Of a stretch of DNA of 42,606 nt, positions 35,030 to 42,606 are shown in pieces. The stretch covers positions 1-42,606 of the forward strand of contig DZAY01000021.1 in the NCBI GenBank assembly GCA_022729735.1, given 5' to 3'. Numbering within the stretch: the stretch's first letter is position 1; each line of letters opens with the position of its first letter. The notes beneath the pieces were generated by a model. That model saw nothing but the letters and a program-made list of their open reading frames with translations. It was not told the DNA's origin and did no database searches. The DNA comes from Helicobacter cetorum (GTDB lineage: Bacteria; Campylobacterota; Campylobacteria; Campylobacterales; DZAY01). The position numbers and the translations under genes were made by a program.

Positions 35030-35399
35030 GATTTTACAAGAGTTAATAGTGTTATATGTTGAAGATGAAGAGCTAACAAGAAGGTCAATTGGAAAATTAA
35101 TTCAACGAAGAGTAAAAGAGGTGGTGTTAGCAGAAAATGGTGAAGATGGTTTTGCTAAGTTTAAAGAAAAAAATCCAGATATAGTTATTACAGATATAGA
35201 AATGCCTATTATGAATGGAATAGAAATGGTTAAATTAATCAAAGAGATTGACATAAATCGTCCAATAATTGTTGTAAGTGCTTTTCAAGATGAAGCTCAT
35301 AAGTGCGATAGTGCAGATTATACACTTGTAAAACCAGTCGATAAAGATGAGTTAATTAGAGCAATTGTGGAATCATATAAAAATTTCAAAAATCTATAA
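35016..35399 (+). CDS. Single-domain response regulator paired with the sensor kinase
   Basis: From the ATG at 35016 (GAGG upstream) the protein has 127 residues and is a lone receiver: acidic patch VEDEE near 15-19, phospho-acceptor D60 in IVITDIEMP, and K106 in LVKPV. An upstream in-frame start at 34980 would overlap the kinase more and give no better domain. It overlaps the kinase end by 14 bases. With no DNA-binding or enzymatic output, the pathway must continue through another protein not in the window. Confidence 0.9.
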   Translation: MQDIEILQELIVLYVEDEELTRRSIGKLIQRRVKEVVLAENGEDGFAKFKEKNPDIVITDIEMPIMNGIEMVKLIKEIDINRPIIVVSAFQDEAHKCDSADYTLVKPVDKDELIRAIVESYKNFKNL

Positions 35400-35418
35400 C
35401 TTTTAGTAACAAAAATTT

Positions 35419-35426
35419 GATAAAAT
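35419..35426 (+). promoter_or_regulatory. Candidate -10 element of argG (GATAAAAT)
   Basis: GATAAAAT follows an AAAAATTT stretch and lies 24 bases before the argG start codon, in the 50-base gap after the receiver gene. Confidence 0.45.
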
Positions 35427-35449
35427 CACAAAAAAATTAAAGGACAAAC

Positions 35450-36658
35450 ATGAGCAAAATCAAAAAAGTTGTTTTAGCATATTCAGGTGGGCTTGATACA
35501 AGTGTAATTTTGAAATGGTTACAAGATAAATATGAGTGCGAAGTTGTAACATTTACAGCAGATATTGGACAAGGTGAAGAGGTTGAACCAGCAAGAGCTA
35601 AAGCAAAACTATTGGGAATAAAAGAAGAAAATATCTTTATTGATGATTTAAAAGAAGAGTTTGTAAAAAATTATGTATTTCCAATGTTTAGAGCAAATGC
35701 TCTATATGAGGGAGAATATCTATTAGGAACATCAATTGCAAGACCGTTAATTGCTCATAGATTAATTGAAATTGCAAATTTAGTCGGAGCTGATGCAATA
35801 GCTCATGGTGCTACTGGAAAAGGAAATGACCAAGTTAGATTTGAAATTGGTGGATATGCTCTAAATCCAGATATAAAAGTTATCGCTCCGTGGAGAGAGT
35901 GGGATTTAAATAGTAGAGAAAAATTATTAAAATATGCAGAAACTCATGGTATTCCAATCGATACAAAAAAAGGACAAAGTCCATACTCAATGGATGCAAA
36001 TTTACTTCATATTAGTTATGAAGGAAAAGTTTTAGAAGACCCAAATGCAGAACCAGAAGAAGATATGTGGAGATGGAGTGTATCACCAGAACAGGCTCCA
36101 GATAAAGCAGAATATATTGAAATTGGTTATAAAAATGGCGACCCAATATCTATAAATGGAGAGCTTTTATCTCCAGCAGAGCTATTAGCAAAATTAAATG
36201 AGTTAGGTGGAAAACATGGAATTGGTAGAGCTGATATAGTTGAGAATAGATATGTAGGAATAAAAAGTCGTGGCTGTTATGAAACTCCAGGTGGAACTAT
36301 TATGTTAAAAGCTCATAGAGCAATAGAGTCAATTACACTTGATAGAGAAGAAGCACACCTAAAAGATGAGCTTATGCCAAAATATGCAAAACTAATTTAT
36401 AATGGTTATTGGTTTTCACCAGAGCGAAGAATGCTACAAATGGCAATTGATGAGACTCAAAAAAATGTAAATGGAACTGTAAGATTAAAATTGTATAAAG
36501 GTAATGTGGTTGTAGTTGGTAGAGCTTCTCCAAACTCTCTATTTGACCAAGCATACTCAACATTTGAAGAAGATGTAGTATATGACCAAAAAGATGCTGG
36601 AGGATTTATAAAACTAAATGCTCTAAGATTTATAATTGCTGGAAAAGCTAATAAATAA
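35450..36658 (+). CDS. argG: Argininosuccinate synthase
   Basis: The 402-residue enzyme joins citrulline and aspartate with ATP in arginine biosynthesis. The ATP-binding P-loop is [15 protein letters not shown] at the N-terminus, with later family motifs [32 protein letters not shown] and [16 protein letters not shown]. Full length; AAAGGA precedes the ATG. It stands alone, with its own likely promoter and a terminator, so it appears monocistronic. Confidence 0.97.
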   Translation: MSKIKKVVLAYSGGLDTSVILKWLQDKYECEVVTFTADIGQGEEVEPARAKAKLLGIKEENIFIDDLKEEFVKNYVFPMFRANALYEGEYLLGTSIARPLIAHRLIEIANLVGADAIAHGATGKGNDQVRFEIGGYALNPDIKVIAPWREWDLNSREKLLKYAETHGIPIDTKKGQSPYSMDANLLHISYEGKVLEDPNAEPEEDMWRWSVSPEQAPDKAEYIEIGYKNGDPISINGELLSPAELLAKLNELGGKHGIGRADIVENRYVGIKSRGCYETPGGTIMLKAHRAIESITLDREEAHLKDELMPKYAKLIYNGYWFSPERRMLQMAIDETQKNVNGTVRLKLYKGNVVVVGRASPNSLFDQAYSTFEEDVVYDQKDAGGFIKLNALRFIIAGKANK

Positions 36659-36687
36659 AAAGGGACTTTCCCTTTTTATTTTTTTAT
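36657..36687 (+). terminator. Intrinsic terminator after argG
   Basis: AAAAAGGGA (36657-36665) pairs with TCCCTTTTT (36669-36677) around CTT, and a T-run follows (ATTTTTTTAT). The stem begins directly at the argG stop codon. Confidence 0.85.
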
Positions 36688-36733
36688 GTAATTAACTTCA
36701 AAAACTAACTATTTTTAATCAATTCCTATCTTG

Positions 36734-36739
36734 TATAAT
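36734..36739 (+). promoter_or_regulatory. Candidate -10 element (TATAAT) of the GH17-GT2 gene
   Basis: TATAAT in CTTGTATAATTAAT lies about 45 bases before the start codon; no clear -35 element, as is usual in this phylum. Confidence 0.5.
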
Positions 36740-36782
36740 TAATAATTTTTTGTCATAATAGCGAAAAATTTTAAGGTCAAAA

Positions 36783-39308
36783 ATGAGGCATATTATTATT
36801 GCTATTTTTTTAACTCTCTTTTTTCAAGTTGCATTTTGGGTTGCAAAAGATAAAACAGTCTTAATCGCAGATACACACAGCTCTTTTCAATCACTCTCAT
36901 ACACTCCATACAAAGGTTTTAAAAAAGAGTTACAAAGCCCTGAAGAGATAAAGAGAGATTTAGAAATTCTAAAAACATATACAAAAAAAATCAGACTTTA
37001 CTCAGCAGGTGATGCAGAAGCTGTTATACCTTTAATTGAAGGTGATGATTTAATAGTTGATTTAGGTATTTGGCTCTCAAGTAATAAAGAAGAGAATGAA
37101 AAAGAGATAGAAAAGGCTTTTAAATTAATTACTGATTATCCTAAAAAAATTATGTCAGTAATTGTAGGTAATGAGGTTTTGCTTAGAAAAGATTTAAGTC
37201 CTGATGAGCTTATTGAGTATATCAAAAGAGTAGATGACTTTACAAGAAAACCAATTACAACAGCAGAAGATAGATATAACTGGACGGTATTTCCAAAAGT
37301 TGCAAATAATGTAGATTATATAACTCTTCATATTCTACCATATTGGGAATCTGTAAATGCAAAAACATCACTGCAAATTGTATATGATAGTTTGTATGAG
37401 TTAAAAAATACATTTCCAAATAAATTGATTGTAATAGGTGAGTTTGGTTGGCCAAGTCAAGGTTATAATAATAAAGATGCTATTCCAAGTCCAGAAATAC
37501 AAGCTGATGTGATTAGACAATTTTTGACAGAAGCTGATAAAAATAAGTGGGTTCATAATATAGTAGAAGCATTTGACCAACCGTGGAAAGGTAAAATAGA
37601 GGGAAGTGTTGGACCATATTGGGGAGTATTTACAGCTGATAGAGTTGCTAAATTTGAGTTAAAAGGTGCTATGGAGATAAATCCACTTTGGTTTTATCAA
37701 ATGTTAGCATCTATGATAATTGGAGCATTTCTCACATATTTTGGATTAAAAACCCAAAGAGTAAATTTTGCACACTCATTTACATTTGCACTCGCTTCGC
37801 AAGGTATGGCTTTTGGTCTTGTTATGGCTGCTACTTATCCATTTGAAAATTATATGAATTTTGGTATGTGGGTTATGTGGATTATGGGATTAATTCTTAT
37901 GATACCATTAACAGTTATAACTTTAGCCAAAATTAATGAGCTATTTAAATGCACAATTGGAAGACCACCAGAGCGACTTGTGCCTTTAAATCTTAAAACA
38001 GACAGAGTTCCATTTGTATCAATTCATGTTCCAGCATACAAAGAACAACCACATGTTTTAAAAGAGACACTAAAAGCTTTAAGTGAATTAAACTATACAA
38101 ATTATGAAGTTTTGGTAATTATAAATAATACAAAAGAGGATTACTATAAACAACCAATTAAAGAGTATTGTGAAGAACTTGGTGAAAAATTTAAATATTT
38201 AGACATAGTTTGCACAGGTTTTAAAGCTGGGGCTTTGAATGAAGCACTAAAATATACAGATGAAAATGCTGAAATTTTAGCAGTAATTGATGCTGATTAT
38301 GTAATTAAACCAAATTGGTTAATAGATTTAGTTCCACTATTTGATGACCCAAAAGTTGCACTTGTTCAAGCTCCACAAGACCATAGAGACGGTGATGAAT
38401 CACTTATCAAAACTGCTATGAATGCTGAATATGCTGGATTTTTTGATATTGGTATGATTGAGCGAAATGAAGAAAATGCTATAGTTGCACATGGAACTAT
38501 GCTTTTACTTAGATTAAAAAGTATGATAGAAGTTGGAAGTTGGGGAACTGATACAATCGTTGAAGATAGTGAGTTAGGACTTAGACTATTTGAAGCAGGA
38601 TATACTGCTCATTATACAAATAGAAGATATGGTTATGGGCTTCTACCAGATACCATTCAAGCTTTTAAAACACAACGACATAGATGGGCTTATGGAGCAA
38701 TTCAGATTTTAAAAAAACATTGGCGACACTTTACTCCATCATCAACGACACTTACACCTTTTCAAAAATATCACTTTGTGGCTGGTTGGTTTTTTTGGTT
38801 ATCAGATGCTTTTGGAGCTATTATGGCATTTTTAAATATTATTTGGGTGCCTGTAATTATTTTAGTCGGAGTTACAATCCCAACAATTGCCTTAACTGTT
38901 CCAATATTAATTGCATTTTTGGTAAATATTTTACATGCTTTTATTCTTTATAAAACCAGAGTTAAAATTAATTTCACAAAATCACTACTTAGTGCAATAG
39001 CTGCTATGAGTTTGCAACTAATTATTTTTAAAGCTGTATTTGATGGATTTATAAAAGATGGATTACCATTTAAGCGAACTGAGAAAGGTGGAAATAGCAA
39101 TAAAAGCCGTGAAAGTCCAGTTAAATATGAGATGATTTTAGCAATTTTATTACTGCTTTCAGCAGTTGCACTATTTATAAGTAATAGTAAAAATGGAATT
39201 ATAGAAGTTTATCTATTTGCAATAACTCTTGTAATTCAAAGTATTCCATATGTTTCAGCTATTATTTTAAGATGGATAGAAATTTATTCTAATAGAGTAA
39301 AGAGTTAA
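36783..39308 (+). CDS. GH17-GT2 fusion, membrane beta-glucan synthase (NdvB-like)
   Basis: The 841-residue protein joins two enzymes. After an N-terminal signal/anchor helix (4-20), residues 30-300 form a family-17-like glycoside hydrolase with VIVGNEVLLR (E131, acid/base) and LIVIGEFGWPSQG (E220, nucleophile). Membrane helices follow, then a GT2 processive glycosyltransferase from about 405 (VSIHVPAYKEQ; AVIDADYVI; VEDSELGLRL; QRHRW) and C-terminal helices. The layout matches rhizobial NdvB-type beta-1,3/1,6-glucan synthases, in which the GH17 part remodels the growing chain as a transglycosylase. The GT2 active site is cytoplasmic and the GH17 domain periplasmic. The product here is inferred. 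The dNTPase gene begins 1 base after it. Confidence 0.87.
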   Translation: MRHIIIAIFLTLFFQVAFWVAKDKTVLIADTHSSFQSLSYTPYKGFKKELQSPEEIKRDLEILKTYTKKIRLYSAGDAEAVIPLIEGDDLIVDLGIWLSSNKEENEKEIEKAFKLITDYPKKIMSVIVGNEVLLRKDLSPDELIEYIKRVDDFTRKPITTAEDRYNWTVFPKVANNVDYITLHILPYWESVNAKTSLQIVYDSLYELKNTFPNKLIVIGEFGWPSQGYNNKDAIPSPEIQADVIRQFLTEADKNKWVHNIVEAFDQPWKGKIEGSVGPYWGVFTADRVAKFELKGAMEINPLWFYQMLASMIIGAFLTYFGLKTQRVNFAHSFTFALASQGMAFGLVMAATYPFENYMNFGMWVMWIMGLILMIPLTVITLAKINELFKCTIGRPPERLVPLNLKTDRVPFVSIHVPAYKEQPHVLKETLKALSELNYTNYEVLVIINNTKEDYYKQPIKEYCEELGEKFKYLDIVCTGFKAGALNEALKYTDENAEILAVIDADYVIKPNWLIDLVPLFDDPKVALVQAPQDHRDGDESLIKTAMNAEYAGFFDIGMIERNEENAIVAHGTMLLLRLKSMIEVGSWGTDTIVEDSELGLRLFEAGYTAHYTNRRYGYGLLPDTIQAFKTQRHRWAYGAIQILKKHWRHFTPSSTTLTPFQKYHFVAGWFFWLSDAFGAIMAFLNIIWVPVIILVGVTIPTIALTVPILIAFLVNILHAFILYKTRVKINFTKSLLSAIAAMSLQLIIFKAVFDGFIKDGLPFKRTEKGGNSNKSRESPVKYEMILAILLLLSAVALFISNSKNGIIEVYLFAITLVIQSIPYVSAIILRWIEIYSNRVKS

Positions 39309-39309
39309 T

Positions 39310-40407
39310 ATGCAACCCACAAGCCGATTTTATGAAGTTATAGAAGATTATAGAGAAGCTTTTTCAAGAGATAGAGATAGAGTTGTTCATAGTAGTAGTT
39401 TTAGAAATTTAGAGTATAAAACTCAAGTTTTTATAAATAGTGAAGGTGATTATTTTAGAACAAGACTTACTCATTCACTTGAAGTTAGCCAAATTGCAAG
39501 AAGTATAGCAAAAAATTTGAGACTAAATGAAACTTTGGCAGAAGTAATTGCATTAAGTCATGATTTAGGACATACACCTTTTGGGCATGTTGGTGGAGAT
39601 GAACTTGATAGATTAATTAGAGAAAGTGGATTTAATGCAGGATTTGAGCATAATTATCAATCATTTAGAGTTGTAACTAAATTAGAAAAGAGATATAAAA
39701 ATTTCAATGGATTAAATCTTACATTTGCAACATTAGAAGGAATTTTAAAACACTCTTATCCATATAAAAAAAGTTTTTTGAGTGAAGAGTTAGATGAAGT
39801 TTTCAAATTTGATTATCATCCAAGTTTAGAAGCTGTTGTTGTAGATTTAGCTGATGAGATTGCTTATATTGCTCATGATATAGATGATGGAATAAAAGCA
39901 AAATTTATAACTTTTGAAGATTTAAAAGAGTCTGAACTTGTCTTAAAAATATTCAAAATGGTAAAAAAAGAGGGAATTAAAGAGAGTGAAGAGATATTTA
40001 GACTTAGATTTGGTTCTCATTTAATCAACCATTTAATATTTTCTTTGCTTGAAAATTCATCAAAAAGTAGTATAAAAACTGATAAAATTTTATCAAAAAC
40101 TATCAAAGCTAATGAACCTCTACCAATAGCTTATCCAAAACTTTTAAAAAGAGATATTTTAATTTTAAAAAAGATACTCTTTCAAAAACTTTATCGCTCT
40201 GATTTAGTTGTAAAAAAGATGTTTTTAGGTAAAAATTGCATAAAAGGTATTTATAAAGCTGTTATGAAAGAAGAAGAGTTACTTCCAAAAGAGTTTTATA
40301 ATCGTTTGGAGTTTGAAAAAAAACATAGAGTAGTTGCCGATTTTATCTCTTCATTAAGTGATAGAGGAGCCTTAAAATTTTATAATGAGTTATATATTGG
40401 AGGATAA
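39310..40407 (+). CDS. dgt: Deoxyguanosinetriphosphate triphosphohydrolase-like HD protein
   Basis: The 365-residue HD-domain enzyme removes triphosphate from dNTPs. Signature segments are HSSSFRNLEYKTQVF near 27-41, RTRLTHSLEVSQIARSIAKNL, and the metal-binding ALSHDLGHTPFGHVGGDELD. VVVDLADEIAYIAHDIDDG supplies the later metal ligands. Length fits the short bacterial dNTPase group, so it may act on several dNTPs. It begins 1 base after the glucan synthase gene and precedes the lipoprotein gene by 1 base. Confidence 0.92.
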   Translation: MQPTSRFYEVIEDYREAFSRDRDRVVHSSSFRNLEYKTQVFINSEGDYFRTRLTHSLEVSQIARSIAKNLRLNETLAEVIALSHDLGHTPFGHVGGDELDRLIRESGFNAGFEHNYQSFRVVTKLEKRYKNFNGLNLTFATLEGILKHSYPYKKSFLSEELDEVFKFDYHPSLEAVVVDLADEIAYIAHDIDDGIKAKFITFEDLKESELVLKIFKMVKKEGIKESEEIFRLRFGSHLINHLIFSLLENSSKSSIKTDKILSKTIKANEPLPIAYPKLLKRDILILKKILFQKLYRSDLVVKKMFLGKNCIKGIYKAVMKEEELLPKEFYNRLEFEKKHRVVADFISSLSDRGALKFYNELYIGG

Positions 40408-40408
40408 T

Positions 40409-41740
40409 ATGAAAAAAATTTATTTAAGTAGTCTGTTAATAGCTTTTTTAACAGGTTGTAGTGGTGGTGGAAGTAGTGGTGTAATTAAAGAAATTATAGA
40501 AACTAAAAACAGTGTAGAGTATAATGGAACTGCTATATTAGAGCAAAATAGTGAGCGAGAAATTGTGCTAACGATGAAAGATGCTAATGGAAAAACTATT
40601 AGTAATAGTGATATTTTAGAACTATTTATTACTCCAAATGATACAGATATGGTAAAGATTTTAAACTCTAACAAACAAGAGGTAAATTTAGTAAAAAATA
40701 GTAGTAGCTTTTATATTCAAACAAATGATATTACGGGAGATTTAGAACTAAATATTTCTGCAAAAATTAAAGGAAATCTATTTGATGATGTAGTAAATCA
40801 AACATTAAAATTTATAATTCCTCACAATGAAATAGCAACTTTATCTTTAGATGAGCAGACTACAACTTTTAATAGTGAGACAAGACTTTTTGAACAAAAG
40901 ATTAGAATTTATGCAAGAGATAGTAAAAATCAGCTCATAAAAGATACAACTAAATCTATAAATTTTGGGCTTATTAGTGATGTGAAATCAAATAGTAGTG
41001 GTGAAAAACTATATTATACAACAGAAAAAGCTGGTGGTTTTTTTGGAGACAATGGACTATTTACTATCCAAAACTACATAGCAAATTTAAATCTACTCTC
41101 ATATTCAATTGATAAAAATGATACCTTAATTACTCTATTAAATGATACTACACAAAGCTCTAAATATGTTGGTAAGTTTAATATTTTAAATGTTGAAGAT
41201 ACAATTAGTCTAAAAGTTGATACCAATGTTGCACAAAATACAAATGCACTTTCATTTGCAATTGGAACTCCAAATAGATTTAATGAGTGTGAAAATAAGT
41301 TAGCAACAATTATTATTGAACCTACAAGTGGTGTTAATAATTTAGATGGAAATGGCTCAATAGAGTTAATGCTTAAATATAGCCCATATTTTGTAGGTAA
41401 AGATATATTTTTATACTCTAATGTTTATGCAGACTTTAATGAAACAAATAGTATTGGATTATCTACAAAAATTACACTACTTGGAACAGGTATAGAAAAT
41501 GAGTCTATTGCTCTAAGTTGTGAAGATAATGTAACTGGAATTTGTAACTCTGCAATATTTATAAAATCATCTGGAGAAGTAATTAAAAACTCTAAAATAG
41601 TATATCTTATAGAAAATAATTCATCTCAAAAACTAATAACATCAAGTGATAATTTTAAAACTGATTGTAACGGTATGTTAGACTTTAACTATACTGGAAA
41701 TCCAGAAATCAAATTTTTCTTAACTACCGAACTAAATTAA
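40409..41740 (+). CDS. Predicted lipoprotein, unknown, beta-rich
   Basis: From the ATG at 40409 (strong GGAGG 5 bases upstream, inside the end of the preceding gene) the protein has 443 residues. The N-terminus is a lipoprotein signal ending in FLTGC (Cys17) followed by a Ser/Gly-rich spacer. The rest is rich in Asn, Thr, Ile and Val with the look of repeated immunoglobulin-like beta domains (REIVLTMKDANGKTISNSD resembles big-Ig/invasin-type repeats). No catalytic motif was found. Paired cysteines (around 300, 380, 387 and 418) could form disulfides. It is probably an outer-membrane-anchored surface or periplasmic protein; function unknown. Confidence 0.75.
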   Translation: MKKIYLSSLLIAFLTGCSGGGSSGVIKEIIETKNSVEYNGTAILEQNSEREIVLTMKDANGKTISNSDILELFITPNDTDMVKILNSNKQEVNLVKNSSSFYIQTNDITGDLELNISAKIKGNLFDDVVNQTLKFIIPHNEIATLSLDEQTTTFNSETRLFEQKIRIYARDSKNQLIKDTTKSINFGLISDVKSNSSGEKLYYTTEKAGGFFGDNGLFTIQNYIANLNLLSYSIDKNDTLITLLNDTTQSSKYVGKFNILNVEDTISLKVDTNVAQNTNALSFAIGTPNRFNECENKLATIIIEPTSGVNNLDGNGSIELMLKYSPYFVGKDIFLYSNVYADFNETNSIGLSTKITLLGTGIENESIALSCEDNVTGICNSAIFIKSSGEVIKNSKIVYLIENNSSQKLITSSDNFKTDCNGMLDFNYTGNPEIKFFLTTELN

Positions 41741-41777
41741 GAGATATAACTCCTATTTTTTACTAATTCGCAAAGCC

Positions 41778-41810
41778 ATAAATCCCTAAACTTTAGTTTT
41801 GGGGATTTAT
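41778..41810 (+). terminator. Strong hairpin after the lipoprotein gene
   Basis: ATAAATCCC (41778-41786) pairs with GGGATTTAT (41802-41810), with inner AAACT/AGTTT pairing. Only a short T-rich stretch follows, so it may be a terminator or an mRNA-end structure. Confidence 0.6.
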
Positions 41811-41847
41811 CTAATCATTTAGAACTCATCTTAAATTCAATTTTTTG

Positions 41848-41853
41848 TATAAT
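41848..41853 (+). promoter_or_regulatory. Candidate -10 element (TATAAT) of the Rpn-family gene
   Basis: TATAAT preceded by TTTTTTG lies 23 bases before the ATG, a good match to the vegetative promoter form of this phylum. Confidence 0.55.
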
Positions 41854-41875
41854 ATCCAACAAAAAAGGATAAATA

Positions 41876-42606
41876 ATGTCAAGAAAATTAGTAAGCTTTG
41901 ATTGGGCAATGAAAAAAATATTAAGAAAAAAATCTAATTTTGAAATATTAGAAGGTTTCTTAAGTGAGCTTTTAGGTTTTGATATAAAAATTGAAGAGAT
42001 ATTAGAAAGTGAAGCAAATCAAGATGATGAGTTTGATAAATTTAATCGAGTTGATATGCTTGTAAAAAATGATAAAGGTGAATTGATTTTAATCGAACTT
42101 CAACACAATAGCGAAACAGACTATTTTCATAGAATGATTTATGGCACTTCAAAACTAATTTGCCAATATATCGATGGTGGCAGAGGATATAAACAAGTAA
42201 AAAAAGTTTATTCAGTAAATATTGTATATTTTGATTTAGGACAAGGCGAAGATTATCTCTATCACGGCAAAATGGATTTTAAAGGTTTAAATAAAAAAGA
42301 GAGTGATTTGAAACTCTCAAATTATCAAAAAAGAGAGTTTAATAAAAGTGAAGTTTATGAAATCTTCCCAGAATACTACATTATCAAAGTTAATAGCTTT
42401 AATGATATTGCAAAAAACACAATTGATGAGTGGATATATTTCCTTAAAACTGAAGAAATACAAGATAATTTCAAAGCCAAAGGATTAGAAAAAGCAAAAG
42501 AAAAACTTGATGTTTTAAAACTTACTTATGAAGAAAAACTAAAATATCAACGAAAAGTAGAAAATAAAATGCTTGAAATATCACTACTTGACACTGCTAA
42601 GATTGA
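41876..42606 (+). CDS. Rpn-family recombination-promoting nuclease / PD-(D/E)XK putative transposase (partial)
   Basis: The frame is open from the ATG at 41876 (AAAAAAGGA upstream) to the window end, 243 codons. SFDWAMKKILRKKSNFEILEGFLSELLG at the start and FNRVDMLVKNDKGELILIELQHN, which holds the D...E-x-Q nuclease core, identify the Rpn/PDDEXK_2 group. The following ETDYFHRMIYGTSKLICQYI is also typical. These proteins cut DNA and promote RecA-independent transfer of DNA, though the genomic role is poorly known. Helical, Lys-rich residues toward the end are family-like. The C-terminus is beyond the window, so completeness is unknown. Confidence 0.88.
   Translation, partial: MSRKLVSFDWAMKKILRKKSNFEILEGFLSELLGFDIKIEEILESEANQDDEFDKFNRVDMLVKNDKGELILIELQHNSETDYFHRMIYGTSKLICQYIDGGRGYKQVKKVYSVNIVYFDLGQGEDYLYHGKMDFKGLNKKESDLKLSNYQKREFNKSEVYEIFPEYYIIKVNSFNDIAKNTIDEWIYFLKTEEIQDNFKAKGLEKAKEKLDVLKLTYEEKLKYQRKVENKMLEISLLDTAKI

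Noticed and set aside
1-42606. tRNA, rRNA or known riboswitch
   Set aside because: The gaps between genes contain no CCA-end cloverleaf, rRNA sequence or recognisable riboswitch core that I could see.

Overview
The window is AT-rich, gene-dense bacterial DNA and reads as a chromosome segment of a nitrogen-fixing member of the Campylobacterota (the former Epsilonproteobacteria). The evidence is the gene style: a CmoB/thioesterase pair, a fused PheA, a PglF-like dehydratase, histidine kinases with an HQWRQPL H-box, TGGAAC-type sigma-54 promoter elements, and a nif cluster containing CowN, NifB, NifV and a DUF683 protein. The genus cannot be fixed from the sequence. No rRNA, tRNA or CRISPR array was found.

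Layout. 1-565: tail of a MalY/PatB-type aminotransferase and a single-domain response regulator, ending in a two-way terminator. 563-7342 (minus strand): a tightly packed run of small lipoprotein, cmoB, thioesterase, UDP-glucose dehydrogenase, pheA, chemoreceptor, DUF2860 outer-membrane protein and cowN. 7343-11241: a 3.6-kb accessory island with a MazF/Phd-like toxin-antitoxin pair, a MITE-like element and an EcoRV-type restriction-modification pair. It is bounded by a 54-bp duplication of the 3' end of the adjoining nif-operon gene. 11243-15301: nif genes, with nifB-nifV-GNAT-DUF683-Cys protein on the minus strand and a 2[4Fe-4S] ferredoxin on the plus strand, fired from two overlapping back-to-back sigma-54 promoter candidates. 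15339-20809: clpX, a nitronate monooxygenase-like gene, a cell-wall amidase and a UDP-GlcNAc 4,6-dehydratase (pglF-like). 20824-25155: a type III restriction-modification pair. 25326-31585: a complete phosphate regulon (pstSCAB, phoU, phoB-like, phoR-like), convergent with a Ppx/GppA phosphatase. 32550-35399: a three-gene sensory unit (substrate-binding lipoprotein, histidine kinase, receiver). 35450-42606: argG, a GH17-GT2 fusion glucan synthase, dNTPase, a lipoprotein and the start of an Rpn-family nuclease.

How the parts fit. NifB and NifV make the NifB-co precursor and homocitrate for FeMo-co. The ferredoxin and the small nif proteins sit with them, and cowN, about 14 kb away, carries its own sigma-54-like promoter, so it probably belongs to the same regulon. 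nifHDK lie outside the window. The Pst/Pho block is a self-contained phosphate uptake and sensing operon.

The most notable observations are the two overlapping divergent sigma-54 promoters, the matching site before cowN, the gene-tail-bounded island whose 54-bp repeats differ only at synonymous positions, and the near absence of GATATC from the window. I found one copy by eye, inside the methyltransferase gene, against at least eleven copies of the equal-composition GAATTC. That agrees with an EcoRV-like specificity.
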